NCBI RefSeq assembly: GCF_010671925.1
Contig: NZ_JAAHIH010000001.1
Location: 1,493,053-1,557,052, forward strand
Origin: Moorena sp. SIOASIH
GTDB lineage: Bacteria > Cyanobacteriota > Cyanobacteriia > Cyanobacteriales > Coleofasciculaceae
DNA: 64,000 nucleotides
Direction: 5' to 3'
The number at the start of each line of letters is the position of its first letter. Within the stretch, counting starts at the first letter, position 1. Below are positions 15,094 to 25,300 of this stretch, piece after piece. The notes below the pieces were generated by a model. It had not been told where the DNA came from, made no database searches, and was given only the letters and a program-made list of their open reading frames with translations. The position numbers and the translations under genes are program-made.

Positions 15094-18000
15094 TCACCTA
15101 GAATACCTGTCCTCTAAACCAAACACCTTTCGATCTCCTGGTGAGAGCTGATAAATTTTAGCTGTTTGCAACCACTCATATATAGCCTCCGGCTTGAGCC
15201 ACACCCTGGCAGTCCCATTGCTGAAAGCAGTGAGGATTTTGGTGCCATCGGGAGAAAACACGGCGGAGTTCACAGCAGCATTATTGTCTCTCATCACCAG
15301 GATTAACCTACCGTTTAAATCCCACAACCTGGCAGTTTTATCAGAAGAAGCAGAGAGAATTGTTTTACCATCGGGAGAAAACACCGCTGAATTAACATCA
15401 AACTTATGTCCTTGCTCACGACCTCCTCCAAAGGTTCGGATCTCGTTTCCATTCAAATCCCACAGCTTTATGGTGTGATCTGCTGAAGCAGTGAGAATTG
15501 TTTTACCATCAGGGGAAAAGACGGCGGAATTAACAGCATCGGTATGTCCTTTAAAATCAGTAATTATTTCTCCGTTTACGTTCCACAACTTCGCCAGTTT
15601 ATCGTTAGAAGCCGTAATGATTTGCTGGCGGTTAGGAGATAGCGCAGCGGAATTAACTACCCCCTTGTGTCCTTTGTACTCTGATATTTCTATAAGTTCA
15701 CTGCCACTAAAATTCCATAACTTGGCAGTTTGATCGTAAGACGTAGTGAGAATTTGCTGGTCATCTTGGGAAAAGCTGGAAAATTTAGCACCATTCCTAC
15801 CAAATATCCTTAAGTTATTATAGTGATCATGTAAATTAATAGCCATGATCAGGCGATCGCCTTTTCCATTCCATAACCGAGTTTTGCCATCATCGGAAGT
15901 CGTGATAATATAGTTACCATTAGGGGAGAAAGCTGCTGTTTTTACAGAACAGTGATTCCAGACATCACAGTCATGAGGAAGTTGCTTGAGCAATTTTCCG
16001 CTCAGATCCCATAAATAAGCGTTTTTATCGGTAGTGGCTGTCAAGATTTTTGTGCCGTCAGGAGAAAACACAGCAGAATTCACAGATGCTGAATGTCTAA
16101 AAGTAGAATTAACTGGTTGTTGGGTGATATCCCATAACTTGACTGTAGAGTCATCAGAGGCGGTGATTAGTTTGTCTCCATGGGGAGCAAACGCTGCAGT
16201 AGTAACCGATAATTGATGACCGATTAAATTAGCGATCGCGTTTCCATCCAAATCCCAAATTTTCGCACTATCATCATCACTAACGGTAATAATGTGATTA
16301 CCGTCTGGGGAAAACAAGGCTTTTTTGACTGCCTCGGAATGTCCTGCTAAGGTTTTAATTAATTTTCCATCCTTATTCCATAATTTGGCAGTGCCATCTT
16401 CAGAAGCAGTAAGGATTTGATCACCGTCTTGGGAAAAGAACGCTGAATTAACCCAACCGGTATGTCCCTTAAATATGTGGATCAGCTTGCCATTGTGGTC
16501 CCACAATTTAGCTGTCTTATCTTTACTGGTAGTAATAATTTTAGTTCCGTCTGGAGAAAATACCGCAGAGGTCAGACCGCAATGATAATCCTTTATATGT
16601 ACATGCCAACAGCTATCCTGATCTAGAGTTGTGATCAAATTCCCATCCTTATCCCATAATTTGGCAGTTTTGTCCCGTGAAGCGGTGAGAATTGCTTGAC
16701 CATCAGGAGAAAAGACCGCAGAGACGACTATATCTTTATGCCCGCTCAAGGTCTTAATTAGTTGTCCGTGTTTATCCCATAATTTAGCCGTCTTATCTTC
16801 AGAAGCGGTGAGAATTGTCTGACCATCTGGGGAAAAGACGGCAGAATTAACCTGGCACTGACCGTTGCGGACGCAATCGTGCCCTCGTAAGGTATTGAGC
16901 AAATTGCCTTCCTTATCCCACAACTTAGCCGTTTTATCCTGTGAGGTAGTCACTATTGTATTGCCATCTGGGGAAAATACAGCAGAATTAACCCTAGCAG
17001 AATGTCCGGCTAAGGTAGTGATTCGCTCCCCCTTGAGATTCCACAATCTTGCTGTGGTATCCTCTGAAGCCGTGAGAATTATACTACCATCCGGCGAGAA
17101 TACTGCACTAGTCACAGCCCTTTTATGTCGCATATTGGCAGAGTAAAAAAAGAAGCGGCGATGAATTGCTGAATGGTAGGCTATACTCAGCAATTGTGAA
17201 ACCTCAGGCACTTGATGGGTATTGTCAATCTTATAAGCAGCCTCGGCAATGCGTAAAGCCTTCGTCGGGTGTCGTTTTAAAAACGTCCTTGCTTCTGAAA
17301 GAAGATGGTTTACTCTAGCAATTTTGAGGTTATATTCAGCCAACTTCTTTTCTTGAATTTGATGGATAAGAGTGCCAACAGCCGCTACCAATGCTATAAT
17401 GACTCCGACAATAAATAATTTTTGTTGTCTAACTCTTTTCTTCTGTTCTGCTAATCTTGCTTTCGCTTCCTTTGTACGTTCCTCCTGCAACCGTATAATT
17501 TCTACTTGTCGCTGTTTTTCGGCTTCTCTTGCCGCTTCAATAGTGTTGTTACTAGCTTCAAGAAATTCCTTCTGTAAAGGAGTTGGGGGAGGATATTTAT
17601 GATCTTGCTTAGCTTCCAAGAACCACTTTTGGGCAATGGAAAACTCAATCCCCCGCAACAGCAAGTCAAGACTTTTGTGGTTTTTTTCCCATTCCAAGGA
17701 TCGCTGAGACAACTTGGTGTGGTTATGGACATGCTCTCGGTCAGTATCTAGGGTTCTGATCAATTCACTGAAATTGGCATAAAAATCTCCCCGATAATTT
17801 CTAAAGTCTATCCACTGTATCCTCGCTAATGCGGGATGTAACACTTTTGCTGCTACTTCGTGATGTAATATGGTCACAAACCGTTTATTTAAACTCTGGG
17901 CGTATTCCACCTCATCTGCACAATAGGGTGAATTCACTGAGCGAGGGGAAATGATAAATAGAAAGTTGTCAGAATTTTCAATACCCCGATAAATTTCCTG

Positions 18001-19362
18001 CTGAAAATCACTCCCTGGAGGAATACTTTCTTGGTCAAACCAAGTGCTTTTTCCCTGCATCTCGAGTGCCTCGTTTAACTTACGGGCAAAATCGGAATCT
18101 GCTCGGGAATAGGAGATAAATACTTCTAAAGAGGATGAGGGTATTTGATGGCTACTTTCAGTAATAAATTCGTGATGAATAGGTAGGGGAGGATAAGAGT
18201 TGCGTTGCTGATTAAGAGTCAGCCAATTTTGATAATATCGCAAATTGTATCCCCGCAGTAAAATGCTGGGATTCAGATTTTGATTTTTCCATTTAATCGC
18301 CTTTACTAATAACCTCTTATGGTCTGAGTAGTAGGGCTGTTCCTGATGCAATCCCTTAATTAATTTGTCAGCATCAATGCGGTATTTAGCTTCATCATTA
18401 TAGGTAGTAAAGTCAATAAATTGTAACGCTCTGATATGGGGAGGTATCCACTCTAGTTCTGTGGATTCAATCAAGAGGGGAATAATCCGTTTGTTGTTAA
18501 CCAAGGCGTGGGTGATTTCTTGCTGACAATAGTCTGATTTCAGGGAAGCAGGTGAGATTAAGTAGACAATATTATCAGCTCCCTCAATCCCTTGATAGAC
18601 TACGTCTTGGAATCGGGTACCGGTTTCAATATCGGTCTTATTAGTCCAAACAGTAAAGCTTTTCCGCATTAAGGTTTTAGCAATTTTCTGCATCACCGGC
18701 TTATCTTGATCGGCGTAGCAGATAAATACCTGGGTCAGAAGGTTATTGGCATTCTTAGTGCTTTCAGAAATCAACTCACACTGTAGGTCTGTAGGAACAC
18801 AAGGAGGTTGCTGATCAGTAAACCTAACCTTTAGCCAAGATTGAGCCTGTTTTTTCTCTTCTCCAATTAACAAATAGTTGGTTTGTTTGTGATGTCTAGA
18901 CCACTCCAATGCCTTGACTAAAATTTCTGTATGTTGTCTGACATAATCACCTTGATGGTGGATTACCTTGAGTAACCCAGCCAATGATGTTTCAAAATCC
19001 TCTGTATTATCTCGGAAATAGACCCAGTTAATTTGTTGGATAATTGGATGCATCTTATCCCAACAATCCGTAGGTTCAACATGGAGTAGAGGGATGATGC
19101 GTTTGTTGAGTTTAACGGCGAGTTGAATCTCTTTGAGACAATAGGGAGATTTTACTGAATGGGGAGCAATGATAAATAGGAAGTTATGAGATTTTTCAAT
19201 GCCATCATCAATTTGATTTTGGAAGTCTACACCCAGAGGAATATCCTGTTGGTCAAACCAGATGCTGAAACCAAGTTCGGTTAATCGTTGGTGTAGTCGG
19301 GTAGCAAATGCTTTGCTATCAGCTCGTCCGTAGGAGATGAAGGCATCGAAAAAAGTCTTCAT
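15094..19362 (-). CDS. triple-TIR, transmembrane, WD40-repeat protein (copy A)
   Basis: 1,422 residues. Three TIR domains: ~4-135 (FDAFISYGRADS), ~210-345 (QVFICYADQD) and ~411-540 (LEVFISYSRADS). Each keeps the Glu of the NAD-cleaving pocket: E78 in YCLKE, E282 in YCQQE, E484 in YCADE. Linkers contain repeated (W.).H.......LL.RG segments. A charged coiled coil (~605-648) leads to one membrane helix (~649-669, FIVGVIIALVAAVGTLI), then about 15 WD40 repeats (~746-1385; SAVFSPDG, KLWD). It probably senses a ligand by the propeller and signals or depletes NAD by TIR; this is family-based inference. It lies downstream of the SLATT-GH19 gene on the same strand, and is duplicated at 22391-26581. 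Confidence 0.9.
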   Translation of the reverse strand: MKTFFDAFISYGRADSKAFATRLHQRLTELGFSIWFDQQDIPLGVDFQNQIDDGIEKSHNFLFIIAPHSVKSPYCLKEIQLAVKLNKRIIPLLHVEPTDCWDKMHPIIQQINWVYFRDNTEDFETSLAGLLKVIHHQGDYVRQHTEILVKALEWSRHHKQTNYLLIGEEKKQAQSWLKVRFTDQQPPCVPTDLQCELISESTKNANNLLTQVFICYADQDKPVMQKIAKTLMRKSFTVWTNKTDIETGTRFQDVVYQGIEGADNIVYLISPASLKSDYCQQEITHALVNNKRIIPLLIESTELEWIPPHIRALQFIDFTTYNDEAKYRIDADKLIKGLHQEQPYYSDHKRLLVKAIKWKNQNLNPSILLRGYNLRYYQNWLTLNQQRNSYPPLPIHHEFITESSHQIPSSSLEVFISYSRADSDFARKLNEALEMQGKSTWFDQESIPPGSDFQQEIYRGIENSDNFLFIISPRSVNSPYCADEVEYAQSLNKRFVTILHHEVAAKVLHPALARIQWIDFRNYRGDFYANFSELIRTLDTDREHVHNHTKLSQRSLEWEKNHKSLDLLLRGIEFSIAQKWFLEAKQDHKYPPPTPLQKEFLEASNNTIEAAREAEKQRQVEIIRLQEERTKEAKARLAEQKKRVRQQKLFIVGVIIALVAAVGTLIHQIQEKKLAEYNLKIARVNHLLSEARTFLKRHPTKALRIAEAAYKIDNTHQVPEVSQLLSIAYHSAIHRRFFFYSANMRHKRAVTSAVFSPDGSIILTASEDTTARLWNLKGERITTLAGHSARVNSAVFSPDGNTIVTTSQDKTAKLWDKEGNLLNTLRGHDCVRNGQCQVNSAVFSPDGQTILTASEDKTAKLWDKHGQLIKTLSGHKDIVVSAVFSPDGQAILTASRDKTAKLWDKDGNLITTLDQDSCWHVHIKDYHCGLTSAVFSPDGTKIITTSKDKTAKLWDHNGKLIHIFKGHTGWVNSAFFSQDGDQILTASEDGTAKLWNKDGKLIKTLAGHSEAVKKALFSPDGNHIITVSDDDSAKIWDLDGNAIANLIGHQLSVTTAAFAPHGDKLITASDDSTVKLWDITQQPVNSTFRHSASVNSAVFSPDGTKILTATTDKNAYLWDLSGKLLKQLPHDCDVWNHCSVKTAAFSPNGNYIITTSDDGKTRLWNGKGDRLIMAINLHDHYNNLRIFGRNGAKFSSFSQDDQQILTTSYDQTAKLWNFSGSELIEISEYKGHKGVVNSAALSPNRQQIITASNDKLAKLWNVNGEIITDFKGHTDAVNSAVFSPDGKTILTASADHTIKLWDLNGNEIRTFGGGREQGHKFDVNSAVFSPDGKTILSASSDKTARLWDLNGRLILVMRDNNAAVNSAVFSPDGTKILTAFSNGTARVWLKPEAIYEWLQTAKIYQLSPGDRKVFGLEDRYSR

Positions 19363-19584
19363 GGAAGTTTGGTAGTTAAGTAGGGATTCTAGGTAGTAGC
19401 TATTTGAGGGGAACTTGGGCTCACAAGTTTTAGTACCTACAGTTATAGAATTCCCTAAAGTTATGCTAAGGTAACAGTTTTACCATTAGCTGCTTAGCAG
19501 TCAGCAATCAGCAGTCAGCAGTCAGCTCACTGCTTACAGTAGGCTGCATCCCCTGAGTATTGTTGTCTAGAAAATCTCTAGTCT

Positions 19585-19836
19585 AGTAGGGTGGGCAAAA
19601 CCTTGCCCACCCTACAGGTAGCTGAGTCTAGTCTAGTAGGGTGGGCAAAACCTTGCCCACCCTACAGGTAGCTGAGTCTAGTCTAGTAGGGTGGGCAAAA
19701 CCTTGCCCACCCTACAGGTAGCTACAGGTAGCTTAAAGTGGGCTAGAAAATGTCTAGTAGGGTGGGCAAAACCTTGCCCACCCTACAGGTAGCTGAGTCT
19801 AGTCTAGTAGGGTGGGCAAAACCTTGCCCACCCTAC
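19585..19836. repeat. five copies of a 30-bp palindrome between two genes
   Basis: Near-perfect hairpins with half-site GTAGGGTGGGCAAAACC begin near 19585, 19635, 19685, 19755 and 19805, most followed by AGGTAGCTGAGTCTAGTCTA. They fill the 3' side of the SLATT-GH19 gene and separate it from the TIR-WD40 gene. The B copy of the unit lacks them. They could attenuate read-through or stabilise mRNA. Confidence 0.85.
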
Positions 19837-19843
19837 AGGTAGC

Positions 19844-21529
19844 TTAAAGCATTTGCTCAGCTCGTTGGACAAAGGTGTAGAACTGTTCCCAACCGTTGTA
19901 GCCTCCATTGACTAGCCTGCGGACTTTGCGCCAGTCTCCATCTCTGGCTGCTTGATACACCTTGCGGTCATAGAAATAGCAGGCTAAGATTTGAGCAGCA
20001 ATTTTGGGATTGAGGGCAAGTTCCGGATTCTTTTCTAAGGTGCTGCCTAGACCAATTTTTTGGCCGTAGTCCCTGTAGTTAGCCCGACCGGTAATTTGAA
20101 TAAAGCCGCGCCCATGATAGCGGGCTCCATCTCCTGGTTGGGTATTGCCCAAGTCTTTGCGACCTTCGTACATTTTGGTGAAGTATTTGGAATCACCGTA
20201 TTCATCGATAGGACGGAAACCACCGGTTTCGACACCGATAGTAGCGATCGCAGCAATCAAGGTTAGCTTGTCTAAAATCTTCTTTTCCTCAAGACCAGCT
20301 AGCACGTCTGGTAGATAAGTCTGGACATCTTTGAGGGGACACTTGAGAATATCCGCGACTACCTCAGGGCTTACAAAATCCGATTCGGGAGGACAGGGGA
20401 CTGAATTCTGAGAGTCCTGAGTTGGAGGAGTCAGGTCATGGTTGTTGTTTTCCGTTAAGGGAGTGCTTTCGAGTTGTTCGAGTTGGTTGGGTTGAGTCAA
20501 CTCATCCTCATCCTCTTCTTGCCAAACCATAGGAGTGTTGTTTGAGGCTGAGGTAGTTAAATCATCCAATAAGACGATGGAGGGAGTTCCGCCATTACTG
20601 CTGGTTTTGAAACGATTGCCTTCGATTTGGCTAGGATTAACGAACTCATCTAAGACGATGGAGGGAGTTCCGCCATTACTGCTGGTTTTGAAACGATTGC
20701 CTTCAATTTGGCTAGGATGAACGAACTCATCCCCGTCTTCTTCCTGCCAGATTCTTGGAATATCGTTAGCAGAGGGGTTTGCTGGAGCATTAAAGGTATG
20801 GGTTGGGTCAAATTCCTGAGGAAAGGGATTACCAGGATTACCCCCTCTGAGGGGGTAATCATTTGGGAATTGGGTGGCTTCTCGAATCCGTGGCTGTTGT
20901 AATTGTTCGTTGAGTTGTGACTGAGCCATACCTAGGTTTGGAGTTAGGTTTTGACCTGGGTTTTGAGTTATGTTTTGAGATAGGATTAACTCTGTTTGCT
21001 CCCTGGCCTGTTCCTGGTCGTGCTCAAGCTCGCTGATGTATCCTTCTACATCTTTCCTGATCAGCACCTCTACACGGGAGGAAAACTGGGTAAATGCCTG
21101 GGTGTGGTTTTCTACACGTCGGTAAGGTCCACTTAACTGAAGAAATTGCCAGCCTTCTATCTTCATGGCTTCTGCGGTGTTGCGATACTGAGTGTAGTGT
21201 TTCCCATATTGAAATAGCTCCTCTACAGCGGCGCTAATTGCCACTACCTGACTCAGTCCAAAGGCAGTCCAACCCAAGGCTACTCTGATTTTACCGTCGC
21301 TGCTGTTGATACCGACTAAAGCGGGAACAATTACGCCTCCGATAATGGTGAGCATTCGCAGGGCATAATAGTGGTTGCGACACTGATTTGCTCGCTTGTC
21401 TAACCACAAAACTTGGTCGAGCCAGCGAGCTTTAATAAACCGCTTCTGCAAATCCGATAGATCAATCGCATCAATCAACCCACCTATCTCTTCTTTAAAT
21501 TTTTCCCGATAAGACCGTTTTTTTAACAT
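19844..21529 (-). CDS. SLATT-like membrane protein fused to GH19 hydrolase (copy A)
   Basis: 561 residues. Residues 1-170 form a DUF4231/SLATT-like module: helix FIKARWLDQVLWLDKRA, two membrane segments (~57-75 and ~82-103), then YGKHYTQYRNTAEAMKIEGW, typical of predicted pore-forming effectors in conflict systems. A Pro/Asn/Gln-rich linker follows, with two copies of a 27-residue repeat (QIEGNRFKTSSNGGTPSIVL). Residues ~390-561 form a GH19 chitinase/lysozyme-like domain with catalytic Glu ~434 in GVETGGF and GRGFIQITGRANYR. With two membrane passes and no signal peptide, the hydrolase would be predicted on the cytoplasmic side, which is odd for a wall hydrolase. It precedes the TIR-WD40 gene by 481 bp of hairpins. 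Confidence 0.82.
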   Translation of the reverse strand: MLKKRSYREKFKEEIGGLIDAIDLSDLQKRFIKARWLDQVLWLDKRANQCRNHYYALRMLTIIGGVIVPALVGINSSDGKIRVALGWTAFGLSQVVAISAAVEELFQYGKHYTQYRNTAEAMKIEGWQFLQLSGPYRRVENHTQAFTQFSSRVEVLIRKDVEGYISELEHDQEQAREQTELILSQNITQNPGQNLTPNLGMAQSQLNEQLQQPRIREATQFPNDYPLRGGNPGNPFPQEFDPTHTFNAPANPSANDIPRIWQEEDGDEFVHPSQIEGNRFKTSSNGGTPSIVLDEFVNPSQIEGNRFKTSSNGGTPSIVLLDDLTTSASNNTPMVWQEEDEDELTQPNQLEQLESTPLTENNNHDLTPPTQDSQNSVPCPPESDFVSPEVVADILKCPLKDVQTYLPDVLAGLEEKKILDKLTLIAAIATIGVETGGFRPIDEYGDSKYFTKMYEGRKDLGNTQPGDGARYHGRGFIQITGRANYRDYGQKIGLGSTLEKNPELALNPKIAAQILACYFYDRKVYQAARDGDWRKVRRLVNGGYNGWEQFYTFVQRAEQML

Positions 21530-21617
21530 GATTCACTCGTCCTGTTTACTTGAGAGGATTCCCCAGACCTATACCCCACTGTTATGGATGAAAAAAACAC
21601 CTTGACAAGGGTTAGGT

Positions 21618-21740
21618 ACATGTATGGATTGTGTTTGGGGATTCATCACCCCAGTTATAACCGGGAATTATTGCAACCTGGGTAAGGACAAATGCTCAAG
21701 TTTCGAGTATAGTTTAATCTGGGAAATACTCCCTTTTTTT
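21618..21740. promoter_or_regulatory. conserved upstream region of unit A
   Basis: From TACATGTATGGATT through CCAGTTATAACCGGGAATTA to a T-run, this matches 27575-27700, upstream of the B copy. Conservation outside coding DNA shows the duplication included the promoter; CCAGTTATAACCGG is a palindromic core that could be an operator. Confidence 0.5.
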
Positions 21741-21773
21741 GATAACGATAAATACTCGATTATATCCTAATTT

Positions 21774-22322
21774 TTGTCAAGAAAAACCTGGTACGTCTTC
21801 TGTGACCATGTTGAAATTGAAGGGAGTGAACCCGATAACACACCTAAGGATCAACAACAATCTAACTTAATTAAGATTAACTCTGACCAGACTGCTCCAA
21901 TTCAGTTGCCTGGATATAACAAAACGTTTTATCTATCGGAGGCAATTATCACTGGTGGTCACTTTAGTTGGGCAGAGGCCACTAAAAATGGTACCCGCAT
22001 TCCTACGGACAAAAGTATTGTGGAGGGCATTCTCAAAATTGCTGAGGTGATGGAGGAAGTTAGGGAATACTTTGGCAATCGCCCCATCGTAGTTAACTCT
22101 TGGTATCGCGACCCAGTAACCAATCGCAAAGTTGGTGGTGCTACACGCTCCCGTCATCTTTCTGGGGATGCTGTGGATTTTGTGGTTGAGGGGATATCGC
22201 CAATGTCGGTGAATAAACGCCTAGATTCCTGGTGGGGTTCCCGAGGTGGTCTAGCCAGTGGGAGTTGTTTCACCCATATTGATGCCCGAGGCCATCGGGT
22301 AAGGTGGAGGTATGGTTTTTGA
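21774..22322 (+). CDS. stand-alone M15 peptidase domain, partial duplicate
   Basis: 182 codons from a TTG at 21774. From KTWYVFCDHVEIEG to the end it is almost identical to residues ~367-546 of the fusion at 5397-7037. Zinc ligands are kept (SRHLSGDAVDF, FTHIDARG). The lysozyme-like N-terminal half is missing: similarity starts abruptly at AAGAAAAACCTGG, so this is a truncated duplicate with an accidental start, or a minimal peptidase if translated. It is convergent with the B TIR-WD40 gene and divergent from the A SLATT-GH19 gene. Its copy sits 15 kb away, which hints that the peptidase travels with the SLATT/TIR units. Confidence 0.6.
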   Translation: MSRKTWYVFCDHVEIEGSEPDNTPKDQQQSNLIKINSDQTAPIQLPGYNKTFYLSEAIITGGHFSWAEATKNGTRIPTDKSIVEGILKIAEVMEEVREYFGNRPIVVNSWYRDPVTNRKVGGATRSRHLSGDAVDFVVEGISPMSVNKRLDSWWGSRGGLASGSCFTHIDARGHRVRWRYGF

Positions 22323-22329
22323 TATCCTC

Positions 22330-22382
22330 AGGTGCGACCCAAGGCCGCGAGCAATCCGTCGCGGCCTTGGAGGCGCGCACCT
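22330..22382. repeat. palindromic repeat bounded by AGGTGCG / CGCACCT
   Basis: 53 bp with stem CCAAGGCCGCGA paired to TCGCGGCCTTGG. It lies between the convergent 3' ends of the M15 and TIR-WD40 genes and could act as a bidirectional terminator. Confidence 0.75.
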
Positions 22383-22390
22383 AAAGGATT

Positions 22391-25300
22391 TTATCTAGAA
22401 TACCTGTGCTCTAAACCAAATTCCTCCCGATCTTTTGGTGACAGCTGATAAATGTTAGCTTTTTGCAACCACTTATATATAGCCTCCGACTTCTCCCACA
22501 CGCTGACAGTGCCATTGCTTGAAGCAGTGAGGATTTTGGTGCCATCGGGAGAAAACACGGCAGAGTTCACAGCAGCAGGAGTAAGGTCTTTCATCTCCAG
22601 GATTAAGTTACCGTTTAAATGCCACAACTTGGCAGTTTTATCATCAGAAGCAGAGAGAATTGTTTTACCATCGGGAGAAAACACCGCTGAATTAACATCG
22701 GACATATGTCCTTTACCGGGGCCTCCTGCAAAGGTTCGGATCAGCTTTCCATTCAAATCCCACAGTTTTATGGTGTCATCTGCTGAAGCAGTGAGAATTG
22801 TTTTACCATCAGGGGAAAAGACGGCGGAATTAACAGCACCTTTATGTCCTTTAAAATCAGTAATTATTTCTCCGTTCAAGTTCCACAACTTCGCCATTTT
22901 ATCCTTAGAAGCCGTAAGGATTTGCTGGCGGTTAGGAGATAGCACAGCGGAATTAACTACCCTCTTGTGTCCTTTGTATTCTGAGATTTCTATAAGTTCA
23001 CTGCCACTAAAATCCCATAACTTGGCAGTGTGATCGTTAGAGGTAGTGAAAATTTGCTGGTCATCTTGGGAAAAGCTGGCCAATTTAGCACCACTGCTAC
23101 CGAATATCCTTATGTTATTATAGTTATCATGTAAATTAATATCCATGATCAGGCGATGGCCATAGTTACCATTAGGGGAGAAAGCTGCTGTTACAGCACA
23201 GTTCTTCCCGATATCACAGTCATAAGGAAGTTGCTTGAGCAATTTTCCGCTCAGATCCCATGAATAAGGCTTTTTCTCGGTAGTGGCTATCAAGATTTTT
23301 TCGCCGTTAGGATAAAACACAGCATAATTCACAGGTGCTGAATGTGTAAAACTAGAATTAACTCGTTGTTTGGTGATATCCCATAACTTGACTGTCGAGT
23401 CATCAGAGGCAGTGATTATTGTGTTTCCATTGGGAGAAAACGCTGCAGTGGTAACCGATAATTGATGAGCGATTAAATTAGCGATAACATTTCCATCCAA
23501 ATCCCAAATTTTGGCAGTATCATCATCACTAACGGTAATAATAGTCTTACCGTCTGGGGAAAACAAGGCTTTTTTTACTGGCTCTGAATGTCCCTTCAAG
23601 GTTTTAATTAATGTTCCATCCTTATCCCATAACTTAGCAGTGCCATCTTCAGAGGCGGTAATAATTTTATCACCGTCTTTGGAAAAGAAAGCTGAATTAA
23701 CCCAACCGTTATGTCCCTTCAATAGTTTGATCAGCTCGCCATTTTGTTTCCACAACTTAGCTGTCTTATCTTTACTAGTAGTGATAATTTTAGTTCCGTC
23801 TGGAGAAAATACCGCAGAGGTAAGACCCCTATCCTGATTTAAAGTTGTGATCAAATTCCCATCCTTATCCCATAATTTGGCAGTTTTGTCCCGTGAAGCG
23901 GTGATAATTTTCTTACCATCAGGAGAAAAGACCGCAGAGACGACGATATCTTTGTGCCCCCTCAAGGTATTAATTAGTTTTCCTTTTTTATTCCATAATG
24001 TAGCCGTATTATCATCAGAAGCGGTGAGAATTGTCTGACCATCTGGGGAAAAGACGGCAGAATTAACCTGGCACTGACCATTGCGGACGCAATCATGCCT
24101 TTGTAAGGTATTGAGCAATTTGCCTTCCTTATCCCACAACTTAGCTGTTTTATCCTCTGAGGTAGTCACTATTGTGTTGCCATCGGTCGAAAATACAGCA
24201 GAATTAACCCTAGCAGAATGTCCGGCTAAGGTCTTGATTAGCTCCCCCTTGAGATTCCACAATTTTGCTGTGGTATCCTTTGAAGCGGTGAGAATTCTAC
24301 TACCATCCGGCGAGAAGACTGCACTAGTCACATCCCTTTTATGTCCCATATTGGCATAGTAAAAAAAGGAGCGGTTATGAATTGCTGAATGGTAGACTCT
24401 ATTCAGTACTTGTGAAACCTGAGGCCCTTGATTGTCAATCTTATAAGCCGCCTCGGCAAGGCGTAAAGCCATAGTAGGGTTTTTATGGTTTTCGGGTAAA
24501 GACTCCTTTGCTTCTGAGAGAAGATTGTTTATTACAGCAAGTTTAAGGTTATGGTTAGCCTCCTTCTTTTGTTTAATTTGATAGATAAGAGTGCCAACAG
24601 CCCCTACCAATGCTATAATGACTCCGACAATCAAGAATTTTTGTTGTCTAACTCTTTTCTTCTGTTCTGCTAGTCTTGCTTTCGCTTCCTTTGTACGTTC
24701 CTCCTGCAACCTTATAATTTCTGCTTGTCGCTGTTTTTCGGCTTCTTTTGCCGCTTCAATCCCGTTTTTACTGGCTTCAAAAAATTCCTTCTGTAAAGGA
24801 GTTGGGGGAGGATATTTATGATCTCGCTCAGCTTCCATAAACCAGTTTTGGGCAATGGAAAACTCAATCCCCCGCAACAGCAAGTCAAGAGTTTTGTGGT
24901 TTTTTTCCCATTCCAAGCAGCGCTGAGACAACTTGGTGTGGTTATGGACATGGTCTCGGTCAGTATCTAGGGTTCTGATCAATTCACTGAAATTGGTATT
25001 AAAATCTCCCCGATAATTTCTAAAGTCTATCCACTGTATCTTAGCTAATGCGGGATGTAACAGGTTTGCTGCTACTTCGTGATGTAATATGGTCACAAAC
25101 CGTTTATTTAAACTCTGGGCGTATTCCACCTCATCTGCACAATAGGGTGAATTCACTGAGCGAGGGGAAATAATAAATAAAAAGTTGTCAGAATTTTCAA
25201 TACCCCGATAGATTTCCTGCTGAAAATCACTTCCTGGAGGAATGCTTTCTTGGTCAAACCAAGTGCTTTTTCCCTGCATCTGGAGTGCCTCGTTTAACTG

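Noticed and set aside
15194..17602. Several plus-strand frames opposite the WD40 region of copy A, repeated at 22452-24821 for copy B
   Set aside because: They are antisense shadows of the periodic WD40 coding sequence on the minus strand.
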